Assembly (NCBI RefSeq): GCF_900111075.1
Contig: NZ_FOFZ01000018.1
Location: 1-64,000, forward strand
Direction: 5' to 3'
From: Flavobacterium frigoris
GTDB taxonomy: Bacteria > Bacteroidota > Bacteroidia > Flavobacteriales > Flavobacteriaceae
DNA length: 64,000 bases
Shown: in pieces, positions 53,860 to 62,751 of the stretch
Position numbering within the stretch: the first letter of the stretch is position 1
Layout: the number at the start of each line of letters is the position of its first letter
Translations under genes and position numbers: made by a program
Notes under the pieces: generated by a model
What the model saw: the letters and a program-made list of their open reading frames with translations, nothing else
What the model was told of the DNA's origin: nothing
The model's database searches: none

Positions 53860-55830
53860 CTATTTCACATCCAACAATTCAAAAGTAGAATTCATACTTT
53901 TAAATTCCGGTACGATCTTCTTCATTTTCATTACAATTTCATCATTCCCTAAAAAATCTGCATTATCGATTAAAGATTCAATATCAGCATGCAAAGATTC
54001 AAATTCGTCTTGAATTTCCTCTGCAATCATTATTTTTTCGTGATGCGTAAGAATCGTCTTGGAGGTATCATTAAGCAATTCTTCGTACAACTTCTCCCCA
54101 GGTCTTAAACCGACAATTTGGATTTTTATCTCTTTATCCGGCACGTATCCCGCCAACTTAATCATCTTTCTCGCCAAATCAATAATTTTAACCGGTTTCC
54201 CCATATCAAAAATATAAATTTCACCCCCTTTACCCATCGCACCCGCCTCAAGAACCAGCTGGCAAGCTTCTGGAATAGTCATGAAATACCTTATAATATC
54301 CGGATGGGTAATCGTAATCGGTCCTCCTTCGGCAATTTGCTTAGTAAACAGCGGCACTACAGACCCATTTGAACCCAAAACATTACCAAAACGGGTAGTA
54401 ATAAATTTAGTCGTCTTTTCCCCTACTTTTCGCTCCGTTTTTAATGATAAGGACTGCACATATTTCTCTGAAATACGCTTACTTGCACCCATTACATTAC
54501 TAGGATTGACGGCTTTGTCTGTAGAAATCATTACAAATTTCCTAACCTTGTACAGGCAGGATAAATCGGCAAGGTTTTTAGTCCCGCCAATATTGGTAAG
54601 AATCGCTTGAGAAGGATTTTCTTCCATTAAGGGCACATGCTTGTAAGCTGCCGCATGGAAAACTACTTGGGGTCTATAAAGTCGAAAAACCCTATCCATT
54701 GCCTCTCTATTTCTAATATCCCCTACAACCGTCCTAATTTTGGAATTCGTAGGCAGCACTTCAGTCTCTAATCTCAAATGATGCAATGGCGTTTCAGCTT
54801 GATCCAGGATAATAATCTTTTTAGGATTATAAAGCAATACCTGCCTTACAATTTCGCTCCCGATAGAACCTGCTGCACCTGTAATTAAAATGGTATTATC
54901 TTTTAATTGTTTCGAAATGGATTTATTATCCAAAACAATTGGCTTTCTTTCCAGAAGATCCTCAATTTGTATCGTTTTTACTTTTTGCGAGATCTCCTTT
55001 TGATTTTCCCAGTCCGTAATCAAGGGAATAATGTACACCTTATAATTAAACTCTAAGCATTGATCTACAATGACTAATCGTTCTTCTTTTGACAAACTTT
55101 TATCGGCGATAATAACGCCTTCAGCCCCAATGGAACGCATGAGAGTAGGTAGTTTCTTCTTTAAAATCAAAATAGGTAAATCCAACATCCGCTTAGATGA
55201 GTTTTGATCATTCTTATCTACAAACGCCACAATTTTAAAACGAGGAGGAGACTCTAACTTTAAAGCATTAGCAACTGATATCGCATTGGCATCTGTTCCA
55301 TAAATTATTGTTCTCGATAATTTTATGTCGCTTTTTTCTGAAAAATAATATTCGAAAGTCTGTTTTACAATCACACGATACATAAACAGCCCACAAAAAG
55401 AAAGAACCATATTAATAAAAAGCGCGGTATTTAAAAAGGCCTTATACCCATAGAATAATTCAAAAGCAAAGTTTAATAGCAAGAGTATTATTAAAACAGC
55501 CATTTGTGAAAACAACAACTTAACAGCATCGATATAAGAAGAGTGCCTTATAATTCCAGAATAGGTTCTAAACAACCAAAAAAAGAATATATTAACCCCA
55601 AACAGAAAACTAAGATACAATGCCGTATGTGTAGTCACAATATAATCTAGTCCTGTACCTCTAAACAGCAGATAGGTAAAAAAAAAGGCCACCATTAAAA
55701 CGGCGCAATCCATCATAACGATAATCCATCTAGGCAGATAACTTAGATTATGAATATTAAACCTTAGATTCTCCCGAGAAAAAAAATTCTTGAGAATAGG
55801 TGTCGAATCGGGATTTGCATGATTACTCAA
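53860..55830 (-). CDS. membrane-bound UDP-HexNAc 4,6-dehydratase, PglF/WbpM/CapD family
   Basis: A 656-residue protein. Four N-terminal membrane helices (about 35-150), a first nucleotide-binding fold (about 170-290) and a C-terminal SDR dehydratase are seen: GAAGSIGS (318-325), STDKA (436-440) and the modified catalytic M447-x3-K451 (MGASK) typical of the retaining PglF group. It starts with TTG at 55830; no suitable ATG is in frame nearby. With the aminotransferase next door it probably makes UDP-4-amino-4,6-dideoxy-GlcNAc. Confidence 0.93.
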   Translation of the reverse strand: MSNHANPDSTPILKNFFSRENLRFNIHNLSYLPRWIIVMMDCAVLMVAFFFTYLLFRGTGLDYIVTTHTALYLSFLFGVNIFFFWLFRTYSGIIRHSSYIDAVKLLFSQMAVLIILLLLNFAFELFYGYKAFLNTALFINMVLSFCGLFMYRVIVKQTFEYYFSEKSDIKLSRTIIYGTDANAISVANALKLESPPRFKIVAFVDKNDQNSSKRMLDLPILILKKKLPTLMRSIGAEGVIIADKSLSKEERLVIVDQCLEFNYKVYIIPLITDWENQKEISQKVKTIQIEDLLERKPIVLDNKSISKQLKDNTILITGAAGSIGSEIVRQVLLYNPKKIIILDQAETPLHHLRLETEVLPTNSKIRTVVGDIRNREAMDRVFRLYRPQVVFHAAAYKHVPLMEENPSQAILTNIGGTKNLADLSCLYKVRKFVMISTDKAVNPSNVMGASKRISEKYVQSLSLKTERKVGEKTTKFITTRFGNVLGSNGSVVPLFTKQIAEGGPITITHPDIIRYFMTIPEACQLVLEAGAMGKGGEIYIFDMGKPVKIIDLARKMIKLAGYVPDKEIKIQIVGLRPGEKLYEELLNDTSKTILTHHEKIMIAEEIQDEFESLHADIESLIDNADFLGNDEIVMKMKKIVPEFKSMNSTFELLDVK

Positions 55831-55935
55831 AATATATATATTTAGACAATGTCAAAATTACTACTAATTGCATTCAAATAAAATTTTTTTATTCCTTTTT
55901 CTTTGCCCAACGGCAGAAAGGCCTATTCACTCTTT

Positions 55936-57075
55936 TTACGCGCTGAACAAATTGAAAACCACCGCTTTTATCCTACTTCGATCCTCTTCTGTAAGATTAG
56001 AACCAGATGGCAAACAAAGTCCATTGGCAAAAAGGGTCTCAGCAATAGCGTTACCATAATAAGGAAAATCGCGAAAAACAGGCTGCAAATGCATCGGCTT
56101 CCATAACGGACGTGATTCTACATTTGCTTTCTCTAGTGCTAATCGCATTGCTTCCCTAGTAATTCCAAGTGTCTTTTTAGGATCTATCAAAACGGTACTT
56201 AACCAATAATTTGAAAAGAAATGGTCATTGGGTACGGTAAAAACCGTTACCCCCGCAATATCCTTGAATACACCCACATAAAATTCATGCATTTCCCTTC
56301 TTAAAATTACATGAGCATCCAAAACTTCCATTTGACCTCGACCAATTCCTGCACAAATGTTACTCATTCGATAATTATATCCAATTTCGGTATGCTCAAA
56401 ATGCGGTGTCTCTTCTCTTGCTTGCGTCGCTAAAAATATAGCCCTCTGTTTTAACACTGCAGAATTAGCTACAATCGCTCCTCCACCCGACGTCGTTATC
56501 ACCTTCCCTCCATTAAAAGATAAAACACTAATATCACCAAAAGTTCCGCATTTTTGTCCTTTATAACAACTACCCAATGCCTCTGCGCTATCTTCAAGAA
56601 TAGGAATCCCATAGCGTTCAGCAATCGCTCGTATCGCCTCGATCTTATAAGGAGTACCATACAAATCGACCGCTATTATCACTTTTGGAATTTTGCCTTT
56701 AGCAATTCTATCTACAATGGCTGCTTCAAGTGCAACGGGGCACAAATTCCAAGTTTCAGGTTCGCTATCAATAAAAACAGGCGTTGCCCCCAAATATAAA
56801 ATTGGATTGGCAGAGGCCGAAAAGGTCATGCTTTGACAAAGCACCTCATCCCCTGACTCCACCCCCAAAAGAATTAATCCCAAATGAATCGCCGCCGTCC
56901 CCGAATTTAAAACGGCAACATTTCCCAACCCCAAATAGTTTTCTAAATTTTGTTCGAAAACAGTCAAATTTAGTCCTATTGGAGCAATCCAATTAGAATC
57001 AAAAGCCTCTTGAATATACTTCTGTTCAGTGCCACCCATGTGGGGAGTCGAAAGCCAAATTTTGTTCTCAGCCAT
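55936..57075 (-). CDS. PLP-dependent sugar aminotransferase (DegT/DnrJ/EryC1), PglE-like
   Basis: A 379-residue fold-type I aminotransferase of nucleotide sugars. NSGTAAIHLGL, ILEDSAEALGS and the PLP lysine K191 in LSFNGGKVITTSGGG are visible. The start IWLSTPHMGGTEQKYIQEAF and length resemble PglE/PseC-type transaminases. It lies 105 bp upstream of the PglF-like gene, and a UDP-4-keto-6-deoxy-GlcNAc substrate is inferred from that neighbour. dTDP-4-keto-6-deoxyglucose from rfbB is an alternative substrate. Confidence 0.92.
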   Translation of the reverse strand: MAENKIWLSTPHMGGTEQKYIQEAFDSNWIAPIGLNLTVFEQNLENYLGLGNVAVLNSGTAAIHLGLILLGVESGDEVLCQSMTFSASANPILYLGATPVFIDSEPETWNLCPVALEAAIVDRIAKGKIPKVIIAVDLYGTPYKIEAIRAIAERYGIPILEDSAEALGSCYKGQKCGTFGDISVLSFNGGKVITTSGGGAIVANSAVLKQRAIFLATQAREETPHFEHTEIGYNYRMSNICAGIGRGQMEVLDAHVILRREMHEFYVGVFKDIAGVTVFTVPNDHFFSNYWLSTVLIDPKKTLGITREAMRLALEKANVESRPLWKPMHLQPVFRDFPYYGNAIAETLFANGLCLPSGSNLTEEDRSRIKAVVFNLFSA

Positions 57076-57249
57076 TTCTTAAAAATTAATACTTATGGAG
57101 TCTAACCTAGGCTAAAATAATATATATTTTGCACTTTGTGAGTGCAATGCTTTTAAAGCTTCAATAACTATTCTTTTATTTCATAACAATTACCATGAAG
57201 TCCTGTCGATAATCTTATGCCCCTTAGAGTCAAAACTTCACTATTAAAT

Positions 57250-57320
57250 CCGCCCTTAAATTTAAACCCTCAAGAAATATCAGAAATTAAAAGGAAGATA
57301 GCCATTGGCTGTCAGGTAAA
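57250..57320. repeat. composite repeat fragment, copy D
   Basis: It shares CCGCCCTTAAATTTAAA and AGAAATTAAAAGGAAGATAG with copy A2, and carries GATAGCCA-T-TGGCTGTC (57297-57313). Relative to A2 one pair is changed from C-G to T-G, keeping the hairpin. The downstream tail is missing. Confidence 0.7.
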
Positions 57321-57707
57321 TAAAGAACACATTTTTAATCATTAAATCCCGATAGCTATCGGGATCAGGCAGTAAAATCGGAGATTATTTCATCTGTTCG
57401 CCTTTCAGGCTCGGGTCATGAATACAAAAAAAACAATATTAACCCATGAATAATTTTTTGTTACCGTCACCCTGAGCGAAGACCAACGGTTCATCAAGAT
57501 AAATCAAAGATTCAGCGAGTACCGCTAAAAATAAAAAAGTAATGAGCTAAAAAAGTAAAATATAATTATCATTCCACTTAATAAACTTCTACTGGAAATT
57601 AAAAAAAACAGAGGTTTAGCCCCAACCCTAAAGGGAGCCCTGTGATTTTTTTAAAGAAAGATAACTCGTTAAAAAACAATAACTTTTCCCTTTTTTAATT
57701 TCACCTC

Positions 57708-58000
57708 GTCATTGCGAAGAATGAAGCAATCTGGTTCAGGTAAAAAATAACGTGATCGGAATCGATTCCTGCCCCGCCCTTAAATTAAAAACGTCGAAAA
57801 ACAACGAAAAAACAAAGTGGCAGCGCTCCGCGAGTTGAGCCTGAAAGGCGAACGGCTCGGGGCGCGGAACGGCGTTTTTGAGGTAGTTTTTGAGTTTTTA
57901 ATTTTCAGGCAGTGATTTTTTTGTTACTTTTTTCATCAAGGAAAAAAGTAAAATAGTAATTCAAAAAAAAATATGCAATCGCAAGTGAAGTACCCATTCG
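57708..58000. repeat. composite structured repeat, copy B
   Basis: Same order as copy A1. The bulged hairpin is GCGCTCC (57823-57829) pairing with GGGGCGC (57859-57865), enclosing GAGCC/GGCTC. Two base pairs differ from A1 and C with both partners changed. The second hairpin with loop CATCAAGG is also present. Confidence 0.9.
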
Positions 58001-58007
58001 TTTCCCC

Positions 58008-58052
58008 TTTTTTAATTTCTCCCTTTAGGGTTTGGGGAAAAAAATTAAAAAA
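58008..58052. repeat. hairpin with CCCTTTAGGG core, second TTTTTTAATTT copy
   Basis: TTTTTTAATTT (58008-58018) pairs with AAATTAAAAAA (58042-58052) around CCCTTTAGGG (58021-58030). It differs from the copy at 53003 by one inserted base in the 3' side of the loop. Confidence 0.85.
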
Positions 58053-58127
58053 TCCAACTCCACAACCACAAAAACACCAACAGGCAAAGCGATACCGCTT
58101 AAATATAAAGTTAAGCGAGCTAAAGAA

Positions 58128-59087
58128 TTAAGCCCTACTTTCTTTAAGACTCAACTGACGAACAATAAAAACCCGAACAGCTAAATAAACAAGAGTCATT
58201 AACACTAAAAATCCTCCTGCAAAGTACAGTGACAAGCTTCCTTTTGTATCCACATAAATGATAATGATGTTTATCCCTAACTGAAGAATCGCATAAGAAA
58301 TCGAAACTGCAACATGAGAATATCCCATTTCATTGGCTAAATACTGATATAAATGAGAGCGATGTGGTTGAAAAATATTTTCTTTCTTTAACAACCTGTT
58401 GATAATAGTAATAATGGCATCGATACCATAAACAGAAAAGAAAAGAATATATCCTAATTGTCCTGAATCTATAATTGACTTGATCATAAAATAGCCCAAG
58501 AAAAGCGCCATACTAATACTTCCTACATCGCCAGCAAAAGTCTTCGCTTTTTTCCGAACATTAAATAGTCCAAAAACCACACAAGACAATGCCATGGTGA
58601 TCAGTACTGGTAAGCTTGCTTCATTTAAAGGCAAGTAAGCAAAAGTTATAATCGCAGTGAGCGCATACAATACCGTTATACCGTTGATCCCATCCATAAA
58701 GTTAAAAGCATTCACCCAACCAATCAGCAAGACAAAGACTATTGGAAGCAACCATAAAGCCTCTGAATACAGATTCAAATTATAGAATACTAAGCCGACG
58801 GCAATAACATGTGATGCAAATCGAGGCAATTGCGACAGAGGTTTGATGTCATCTATAAAACTGACTAAACCGACTAATACTACTGCTAATGTAAGCTCCC
58901 AAGAAATATCACCAAGAAAAAAAGCAATTAGTATTGCAATTGGAAAAATAATCCCCCCGCCTCTCAACGTAATCGATGTATGAGAGGACCTACTATTCGG
59001 TTTATCAATTATATTGTATTTATCAGCTATTTTGAAATAAATAAGCTCAATACCAATCAATAAAAAAAATAACGCTATATATATCAT
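58128..59087 (-). CDS. undecaprenyl-phosphate sugar-1-phosphate transferase, WecA/MraY superfamily
   Basis: A 319-residue protein with about ten membrane helices. DKPNSRSSHT and RGGGIIFP at the N-terminus, FIDDIKPLS (Asp-rich metal site), WVNAFNFMDGINGIT and AGDVGS are the conserved cytosolic blocks of this family. It is a candidate initiating enzyme, distinct from the WcaJ-like one at 21318-22712. The donor is probably a UDP-HexNAc by family. Confidence 0.92.
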   Translation of the reverse strand: MIYIALFFLLIGIELIYFKIADKYNIIDKPNSRSSHTSITLRGGGIIFPIAILIAFFLGDISWELTLAVVLVGLVSFIDDIKPLSQLPRFASHVIAVGLVFYNLNLYSEALWLLPIVFVLLIGWVNAFNFMDGINGITVLYALTAIITFAYLPLNEASLPVLITMALSCVVFGLFNVRKKAKTFAGDVGSISMALFLGYFMIKSIIDSGQLGYILFFSVYGIDAIITIINRLLKKENIFQPHRSHLYQYLANEMGYSHVAVSISYAILQLGINIIIIYVDTKGSLSLYFAGGFLVLMTLVYLAVRVFIVRQLSLKESRA

Positions 59088-59226
59088 TTATTTACAACAA
59101 TCTAGGCTATTAAAAAATAGCGTTTAATATAAAAATCAGATTCCAATTCAGACATTACCGGATAAGAAAGAATACTCATCTCTGACGACTGATCACCGAA
59201 CACTGCATATGATCACTGACCACTTA

Positions 59227-60093
59227 TTATTTGTGTTTCAATAAACCTAAAAGATATTCTCCATAACCTGATTTTTTCAAAGGATCAGCTAATTCTTTTA
59301 GTTGTTCGCTACTGATAAACCCTTGTCTCCAAGCAATTTCTTCAATACAACCCACTTTCAATCCTTGACGTTCTTCCAAAACTTGAACAAACTGTCCCGC
59401 TTGCATCAAACTATTAAATGTCCCTGTATCTAGCCAAGCCGTTCCTCTACTCAAAATCCCTACTTTCAGCTTTCCTTGCTCTAAATACACTTTGTTTACA
59501 TCGGTTATTTCATATTCACCGCGAGGACTTGGTTTAATATTCTTCGCAATTTCAACTACGGAGTTATCATAAAAATACAATCCTGGCACTGCATAATTCG
59601 ATTTAGGTTCCAAAGGCTTTTCTTCGATAGAAAGTGCTTTCAGGTCTTTATCAAATTCTACTACTCCATAACGCTCTGGATCGGATACATGGTAAGCAAA
59701 TACAACGCCTCCTTGTGGTTTTGTATTCGAACGAAGTAATTCTTGCATATTAGAACCAAAGAAGATGTTATCTCCCAAAACTAAGGCAACGTCATCATTT
59801 CCTATAAATTCTTCCCCTATTACAAAAGCCTGCGCCAAACCATTTGGAATCGCTTGCTCAGCATAACTGAATTTACACCCAATAGTAGAACCATCTCCCA
59901 ATAACTTTTTAAAATTAGGTAAATCGTGTGGGGTCGAAATAATCAAAATTTCATTAATCCCAGCCATCATCAAAGTAGACAATGGGTAATAAATCATCGG
60001 CTTATCATAAACCGGCATCATTTGCTTACTCATCGCAAGCGTTAACGGGTGTAAACGGGTGCCAGAACCTCCAGCCAATATAATTCCTTTCAT
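59227..60093 (-). CDS. rfbA: glucose-1-phosphate thymidylyltransferase
   Basis: A 288-residue nucleotidyltransferase making dTDP-glucose from dTTP and glucose-1-phosphate. [20 protein letters not shown] (6-25), VLGDNIFFG and [14 protein letters not shown] are intact. It provides the substrate for rfbB, 605 bp upstream in transcription order. rfbC and rfbD are not in the window, so the final sugar need not be rhamnose. Confidence 0.96.
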   Translation of the reverse strand: MKGIILAGGSGTRLHPLTLAMSKQMMPVYDKPMIYYPLSTLMMAGINEILIISTPHDLPNFKKLLGDGSTIGCKFSYAEQAIPNGLAQAFVIGEEFIGNDDVALVLGDNIFFGSNMQELLRSNTKPQGGVVFAYHVSDPERYGVVEFDKDLKALSIEEKPLEPKSNYAVPGLYFYDNSVVEIAKNIKPSPRGEYEITDVNKVYLEQGKLKVGILSRGTAWLDTGTFNSLMQAGQFVQVLEERQGLKVGCIEEIAWRQGFISSEQLKELADPLKKSGYGEYLLGLLKHK

Positions 60094-60697
60094 AATTGTG
60101 TTAATTTTACGGATTAAAACGAATGTTTCGAATTTAAAACGAATTACTTCAAATTGATTATTCTCTTATAAGTTAATGAAGGCGTGCCGAAATTAATCAA
60201 CATACCCAATTCTAATTTAGTACATTTTAAATAATTTGTCAACTTAATACAAAACAATCTTTTATGCTTAAATTAATTGCTTTTTTTATTTTTTCAAAGG
60301 ATCTCTTTACCTCATACTTCTCGATACAATTTTATAAAAACGCTCGAAGTGACGGAAACCGAAAACTCAAATCTCACCACTCCTAACCCCGCCCTTAAAT
60401 TAAAAACGTCAAAAAACAATGACAAAGTAAAGTGGCAGCAGTCCGCGAGTTGAGCCTAAAAGGCGAACGGCTCGGGCTGCGAAACGGCACTTTGAGGTAG
60501 TTTTTAAGTTTTGAATTTTCAGGCTTGATCTTTTGTTTCTTTTGCATCAAGGCAAATCGAAGATTCAGCGAACACCACTAACAAAAAAAGTACAGTGAGC
60601 TAAAAGAAAATTAGCAAACCCTTAATTTCTAACGTTGAATATAACCTCCTTGGTTGAATCCATTAATGAACTTCGGATAATTCGCTTTAAATTCGAG
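60094..60697. other. gene-free spacer with composite repeat copy C
   Basis: Between rfbA and rfbB. The left half is plain AT-rich DNA with no recognisable signal. The right half carries composite copy C (60385-60560) followed by an A-rich phrase GATTCAGCGAACACC, related to GATTCAGCGAGTACC at 57511. No ORF is believed. Confidence 0.6.
60385..60560. repeat. composite structured repeat, copy C
   Basis: It starts at CCCGCCCTTAAATTAAAAAC, lacking the GTCATTGCG module. The bulged hairpin is GCAGTCC (60438-60444) with GGGCTGC (60474-60480) and GAGCC/GGCTC; the loop has one change (TAAAAGGCG). The second hairpin keeps the CATCAAGG loop with a shorter stem (TTTTG / CAAA). Confidence 0.85.
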
Positions 60698-61747
60698 TTA
60701 ATTTGCGTACTGCTTCTCGTAATATGTCGCATACTCCCCAGAAGTAATATTATTCAACCATGTTTGATTTTCTAAATACCAAGTTACAGTTCTCTCCAAT
60801 CCTTCTTCAAAAGTAACCGAAGGCGTCCATCCTAGTTCTTTATTAATCTTAGAGGCGTCAATGGCATAACGCAAATCATGACCTGGACGGTCTTTAACAT
60901 AAGAAATCAATTGTTCCGATGTTCCTACTTCACGACCTAACTTCTCATCCATGATTTTACATAGTAATTTCACTAAATCAATATTTTGCCATTCATTAAA
61001 ACCACCAATATTATACGTATCATGATTAACACCTTCATGGAAAACCAAATCAATGGCAACCGCATGATCTTCTACAAATAACCAGTCACGAGTATATTTC
61101 CCATCGCCATAAACAGGTAAAGGTTTATTTTGAATGATGTTATTAATAAACAACGGAATCAATTTTTCAGGAAAATGAAAAGGCCCGTAATTATTAGAAC
61201 AATTAGTCAGCACATAAGGCAAACCATAAGTCTCTCCGTATGCACGAACAAAGTGGTCTGAGCTAGCTTTCGAAGCCGAATAAGGCGAATTAGGATCATA
61301 AGCTGTAGTTTCGGTAAACAAACCTTCAGCACCAAGACTTCCATACACCTCATCGGTACTAATATGGTAGAAACGTTTCCCTTCCATATTATCCTTCCAA
61401 ATCGTTTTAGCAGCATTCAATAAATTCATAGTCCCAATCACATTCGTTTTCACGAAAGCCAACGGATCAGTAATAGAACGATCCACATGAGACTCAGCGG
61501 CTAAATGCAATACCCCATCAAATTGGTGTTCTGCAAAAAGCGCATCAATAAAATCAGCATCTACGATATCTCCTTTTACAAAAGTATAATTAGGCGCGTT
61601 CTCAATATCTATAATATTCTCTAAATTTCCTGCATATGTCAAGGCATCTAAGTTGAATATTTGATACTCCGGATAGTTGTTTACAAAACGTCTTACCACA
61701 TGCGACCCAATAAAACCAGCCCCTCCTGTAATTAATATTTTTTTCAT
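60698..61747 (-). CDS. rfbB: dTDP-glucose 4,6-dehydratase
   Basis: A 349-residue SDR producing dTDP-4-keto-6-deoxyglucose. GGAGFIGSHVVRRF (8-21), HLAAESHVDRSI, STDEVYGSLG with catalytic Asp/Glu, and SPYSASKASSDHFVRA with Y-x3-K are all present, as is NCSNNYGP. It has no close operon partner in its 5' direction. The product may pass to RfbC/D or an aminotransferase. Confidence 0.96.
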   Translation of the reverse strand: MKKILITGGAGFIGSHVVRRFVNNYPEYQIFNLDALTYAGNLENIIDIENAPNYTFVKGDIVDADFIDALFAEHQFDGVLHLAAESHVDRSITDPLAFVKTNVIGTMNLLNAAKTIWKDNMEGKRFYHISTDEVYGSLGAEGLFTETTAYDPNSPYSASKASSDHFVRAYGETYGLPYVLTNCSNNYGPFHFPEKLIPLFINNIIQNKPLPVYGDGKYTRDWLFVEDHAVAIDLVFHEGVNHDTYNIGGFNEWQNIDLVKLLCKIMDEKLGREVGTSEQLISYVKDRPGHDLRYAIDASKINKELGWTPSVTFEEGLERTVTWYLENQTWLNNITSGEYATYYEKQYAN

Positions 61748-61829
61748 TTCTATTTAAATTTTATAGATTGTCTTCTTTATTTGTTGAGTTCAGCGTTGAG
61801 GCAAAATCGCGCACCCAATTTTCAACTCC

Positions 61830-62470
61830 CTTTATGGCTAGGGAAAAGTAAATGATTCCCTAAAATATTCTCGCTCCAAAAATCAGATGACTCCCTTTAG
61901 CCCCGGGGAAAACATCTGGTTTTTCGAACACACCCCAATTTTCGGCTCCCTTTAACGCCAGGGAAAAACGAAAATTTCCACACACCCCAATTTTGGCTCC
62001 CTTTATGGCTAGGGAAAAGTAAATGATTCCCTAAAATATTCTCGCTCCAAAAATCAGATGGCTCCCTTTAGGGCCGGGGAAAACATATGGTTTTTCGAAC
62101 ACACCCAATTTTCGGCTCCCTTTAGGGCCGGGGAAAAACGAAAATTCCCACACACCCAATTTTCGGCTCCCTTTAGGGTCGGGGAAAAACGAAAATTCCC
62201 ACACACCCAATTTTCGGCTCCCTTTAGGGTCGGGGAAAAACGAAAATTTCCACACACCCAATTTTCGGCTCCCTTTAGGGTCGGGGAAAAACGAAAATTT
62301 CCACACACCCTCCAATTTTCGGCTCCCTTTAGGGCTAGGGAAAAGTAAATGATTCCCTAAAATATTCTCGCTCCAAAAATCAGATGGCTCCCTTTAGGGC
62401 CGGGGAAAACATATGGTTTTTCGAACACACCCAATTTTCGGCTCCCTTTAGGGCAAGGGGAAAAACGAAA
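61830..62470. repeat. dense CCCTTTAGGG hairpin array
   Basis: At least nine units with ATTTTCG...CCCTTTAGGG...CGAAAAT. From 62064 the cores start at 62064, 62118, 62169, 62220, 62271 and 62325 (spacings 54, 51, 51, 51, 54). The core hairpin equals that of the array at 31.1-32.06 kb; the linkers differ. Confidence 0.92.
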
Positions 62471-62563
62471 ATTTCCACATTTCAAGTCTTTTCGTTCCCC
62501 TTAATAACGAAAGCTTTCAGTAGAGTTAACACTAAAACACATCTTAGATAAGTTTCTTTTTTG
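62339..62563. repeat. long direct repeat flanking higBA, left copy
   Basis: This starts at GGAAAAGTAAATGATTCCC and ends AGTTTCTTTTTTG. It matches 63778-64000 with a few substitutions and small indels; the similarity also extends leftward through hairpin units. The two copies are about 1.44 kb apart and enclose higA and higB. Confidence 0.9.
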
Positions 62564-62599
62564 TTTGCCCCAAGCCCTAAAGGGGGCAAAAAAGAAACT
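62551..62599. repeat. 13-bp-stem hairpin with CCCTAAAGGG core
   Basis: AGTTTCTTTTTTG (62551-62563) pairs perfectly with CAAAAAAGAAACT (62587-62599). Inside, GCCCC pairs with GGGGC around CCCTAAAG. This is a third closing stem around the same core family. Confidence 0.88.
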
Positions 62600-62751
62600 C
62601 AAAATCCGATTCTCAATTTAGTTATCTTTATTCCAAGTCACGCTGCGAACTTCCGCCTCACTTTCGGCTGAGGAAAAACGAAAATTTCCACACACCCAAT
62701 TTTCGGCTCCCTTTAGGGTCGGGGAAAAACGAAAATTTTCACCTCTATCCT

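Larger units (their letters stand above)
57076..58127. other. gene-free spacer with several repeat families
   Basis: This 1052-bp gap holds a D-type hairpin (57297-57313), a palindrome TCCCGATAGCTATCGGGA (57347-57364), a partial inverted copy of the GCCTGAAAGGCGAAC hairpin (near 57396-57416), a reverse-oriented CCCTAAAGGG element (about 57611-57645), composite copy B (57708-58000) and the hairpin at 58008-58052. No gene is visible. Confidence 0.75.
61748..62751. other. gene-free repeat tract left of higBA
   Basis: Almost fully composed of CCCTTTAGGG hairpin units, separated by CCACACACCCA linkers, interleaved with a longer phrase AAGTAAATGATTCCCTAAAA. A large hairpin sits at 62551-62599. The three overlapping frames inside (62031-62348) come from the repeats and are not genes. 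Confidence 0.8.

Noticed and set aside
52994-61700. Insertion sequence or transposase remnants
   Set aside because: I looked for transposase-like coding and terminal inverted repeats with target duplications around the repeat tracts; only non-coding hairpin repeats were found.
62031-62348. Three overlapping frames encoding KGAENW/FSFFPDPKGSRKLG-type repeats
   Set aside because: They follow tandem hairpin units whose spacing is a multiple of three, are open on both strands, lack promoters and resemble no protein fold.
61830-62470. CRISPR-like array with 51-54 bp spacing
   Set aside because: The short linkers are nearly identical (CCACACACCCA) rather than unique, and no cas genes are nearby.
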